A stretch of 7,886 nucleotides of DNA. Source: an uncultured Clostridia bacterium. GTDB lineage: Bacteria > Bacillota > Clostridia > UBA1381. Shown one piece after another: positions 6,294-7,886 of the stretch. The stretch is from assembly GCA_934462945.1 (NCBI GenBank), contig CAKSJF010000088.1, positions 1 through 7,886 on the forward strand, written 5' to 3'. Each line of letters begins with the position of its first letter. The stretch's first letter is position 1. A program made the translations under genes and the position numbers. Below the pieces are notes generated by a model. The model was given only the letters and a program-made list of their open reading frames with translations. It was not told where the DNA came from and searched no databases.

Positions 6294-7886
6294 TTACCGA
6301 ACCTCATAGGGTGGTGCAATTTTCCACCAGCCCTGACCGCCATCCCAGCACCATAGATAGCCATCCTTCGGATTGACCACAATCTGCTGCGGTCCGACTG
6401 CTGCGGACGGACCGGTCTTAACAATGGACGTACTGTCTCCCATAGAAGTCAGATTCTGGAACGTCTCGCCGCGGTCGCAGGAACGCCATGCTCCGGCAGT
6501 GGAAAGTCCGTCTCCGTTATATCCGGCAGCATACAGAATGTCCGGATGCTTCGGATCAAGCGCGATCAGCTGCCAGGATGCATTTCCTCTTTTTTCGCTC
6601 TTGACAAGATTTCTGGTTAGATTCTTTTGTTCGTTATCCTCCACACGCACCAGGGTTGTTGCAGAATACCATGGTCCTGCCGCATAATATAAAATGTCGT
6701 TAATTCCGTCATACTCCAGATCCCAAATGGTGATACCGCTGCCCCAAACCGTTGTTACAGAGGACATTGCCGTCTCATTGTCTATCTTGCATCGCATCAG
6801 CGGAAGCCAGGTATCGCCGTTATCGTAGGAAACGACAATGATACCGTTTCCGGCAGAACCGTAAAGTTCCTTATTATGATAGTAATTAATTGCAAGCACC
6901 ATCTGGCATCCTTTCATTTCCTGCCAGGTTTCTGCCCGATCCTTACTATAATATTCTCCGGCAAAAAGTGCGTCAGAATCTCCTGCCGACTGCCAAAACG
7001 AGGTTGCCGCGCGTGCCGTACCGTTCTTTAAATAGAGTCCGGTATCTGTCCAGGTTTCACCGCCGTCCTTGGAAACGCATAAGTATCTCGGATTGTACCA
7101 GCCGTCAGAAAGACCTGCAAAAAGCAGGTTTTCATCCACTGCATAAGAACCGTAAGCATTCCAGTACTTGCCTGCCGCTTCAAGCGGTTTCCAGGTTTCG
7201 CCGCCGTCATAGCTGATAATTCCGTCTAAGTCCTGCGCACCGGCATAGAAGATATCCGGCGAATAGGGGTTAAAGTTTGCACGGGATGCCGGCGGAATAC
7301 CGCAGTAGCCCTCCGCGTCCCAGATAAAGGTTTTTCCTGCGTCATCACTGGAGGTGATCCAGTCGCCGCCTAAAGACCACACCTTGTTCTCATCGGTCGG
7401 ATGCCAGGCAAAGGGATGCTGACGGTTATGGGCAAAGAAGAAATCCTTCGAGGTGTCATAATCGCACTGCGTCCAGGTTTTTCCGCCATCGTGCGAATAA
7501 TATCTTTCATTGCGGTAATTCAGCCAATCGCGCCGGTCTACCAGCATTTTATCCGGGTTTGCAGGGCTGACTGCCAAACCCATGGTGATATTCCGCACGT
7601 CGGTTAAATTCGTCTTAACCGGGAACGTTTCACTCGGAATCCGGGTAAAGGTTTCACCGCAGTCCTCCGAAATCATCACGCCCTTGCTGTCGTTAATATA
7701 GACATTGTCCGGTCTGGTTTTTATCACATCCAGGCTCATGATCGGTTCGCCTCGGAGCTTTGTGGTAAAGGTTTTTCCGCCGTCCTTGCTGATGTGAAAG
7801 CCCTTATCGTTTGCAACATAGACATATCCCTTTTCCGGGTGTACCTTAATATATCCGTCCGACATTTCCTCGTTTACCAAAAACCA
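6294..7886 (-). CDS. Asp-box (BNR-type) beta-propeller protein, C-terminal part (cut by right edge)
   Basis: The frame is open to the right edge (Trp-Phe precede the TTG at 7880-7878), so the start lies outside and that TTG is not taken as a start. About 530 residues are visible. Numbered from the 7880 codon, Asp-box motifs (S-x-D-x-G-x-T-W/F) occur at 31-38, 71-78, 129-136, 178-185, 223-230, 270-277, 312-319, 351-358 and 467-474. The one at 312 (SKDRAETW) has Ala for Gly. Blade-like strands carry recurrent P-x-x-P/D-x-x-x-x-Y-A-G segments (SPDIFYAG, HPDILYAAG). This fits the BNR/VPS10/GH74-like superfamily: sialidases, xyloglucanases and non-catalytic binders share these boxes. The number of boxes suggests more than one propeller or a large one. 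No sialidase Arg triad or GH74 catalytic Asp pair could be assigned. The end (GGQGWWKIAPPYEVR) has no SLH, dockerin or LPXTG. An enzyme acting on polysaccharides is plausible from context; a binding role is equally possible. Confidence 0.88.
   Translation of the reverse strand, partial: WFLVNEEMSDGYIKVHPEKGYVYVANDKGFHISKDGGKTFTTKLRGEPIMSLDVIKTRPDNVYINDSKGVMISEDCGETFTRIPSETFPVKTNLTDVRNITMGLAVSPANPDKMLVDRRDWLNYRNERYYSHDGGKTWTQCDYDTSKDFFFAHNRQHPFAWHPTDENKVWSLGGDWITSSDDAGKTFIWDAEGYCGIPPASRANFNPYSPDIFYAGAQDLDGIISYDGGETWKPLEAAGKYWNAYGSYAVDENLLFAGLSDGWYNPRYLCVSKDGGETWTDTGLYLKNGTARAATSFWQSAGDSDALFAGEYYSKDRAETWQEMKGCQMVLAINYYHNKELYGSAGNGIIVVSYDNGDTWLPLMRCKIDNETAMSSVTTVWGSGITIWDLEYDGINDILYYAAGPWYSATTLVRVEDNEQKNLTRNLVKSEKRGNASWQLIALDPKHPDILYAAGYNGDGLSTAGAWRSCDRGETFQNLTSMGDSTSIVKTGPSAAVGPQQIVVNPKDGYLWCWDGGQGWWKIAPPYEVR

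Noticed and set aside
6890..7216. Plus-strand frame of 108 codons opposite the propeller gene
   Set aside because: Basic, low-order translation antisense to the Asp-box repeats, with no ribosome binding site.
7878..7880. TTG at the right edge as the start of the propeller gene
   Set aside because: The frame is open upstream to the window end, there is no room to see a ribosome binding site and no signal peptide follows, so the gene is treated as truncated by the window.
1..7886. CRISPR arrays, tRNA or rRNA genes, insertion sequences, dockerin or LPXTG sorting signals
   Set aside because: None were seen on reading both strands. The only sizeable repeats are the protein-coding modules and the 34-bp palindrome.

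Overview
The window suggests an anaerobic, low-to-mid GC Gram-positive bacterium, most likely of the Clostridia. The evidence is strong AGGAGG-type ribosome binding sites, Sec signal peptides on three genes, a C-terminal set of three S-layer homology (SLH) domains, and Ig-like plus carbohydrate-binding-like modules typical of surface glycan-handling proteins. Genus cannot be fixed from this sequence. Gut or plant-polysaccharide degraders with SLH-anchored enzymes are a plausible guess only.

All supported genes lie on the minus strand, so the biological order is right to left. (1) At 7886-6294 is the C-terminal part of an Asp-box (BNR) beta-propeller protein, open at the right edge. (2) A 130-nt spacer holds a perfect 34-bp palindrome and a strong ribosome binding site. 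(3) At 6163-4115 is a secreted protein of 682 residues with two tandem copies of a roughly 280-residue GLUG-like repeat module and a small C-terminal beta domain. (4) At 4073-138 is a large secreted SLH-anchored protein: one more copy of the same GLUG-like module, four Ig-like domains, a carbohydrate-binding-like jelly roll, a long helical region, a Gly/Ser linker and three SLH domains. (5) At 117-1 are the signal peptide and first residues of another secreted protein, cut by the left edge. The spacers between genes 3, 4 and 5 are 41 and 20 nt, so these form one operon. Gene 1 may be part of it or may end at the palindrome.

The inferred theme is an export operon of surface or extracellular carbohydrate-binding or carbohydrate-active proteins, of which one is visibly tethered to the cell wall. 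No catalytic residues could be assigned to any of them. The most unusual signal is the mosaic relationship of the three GLUG-like modules. The second copy in the 682-residue protein looks like the SLH protein's copy in its first part and is almost identical to its own tandem partner in its central part, which suggests gene conversion or unequal recombination. No RNA genes, CRISPR, insertion sequences or phage genes were seen, and no stretch over 300 nt lacks a gene.
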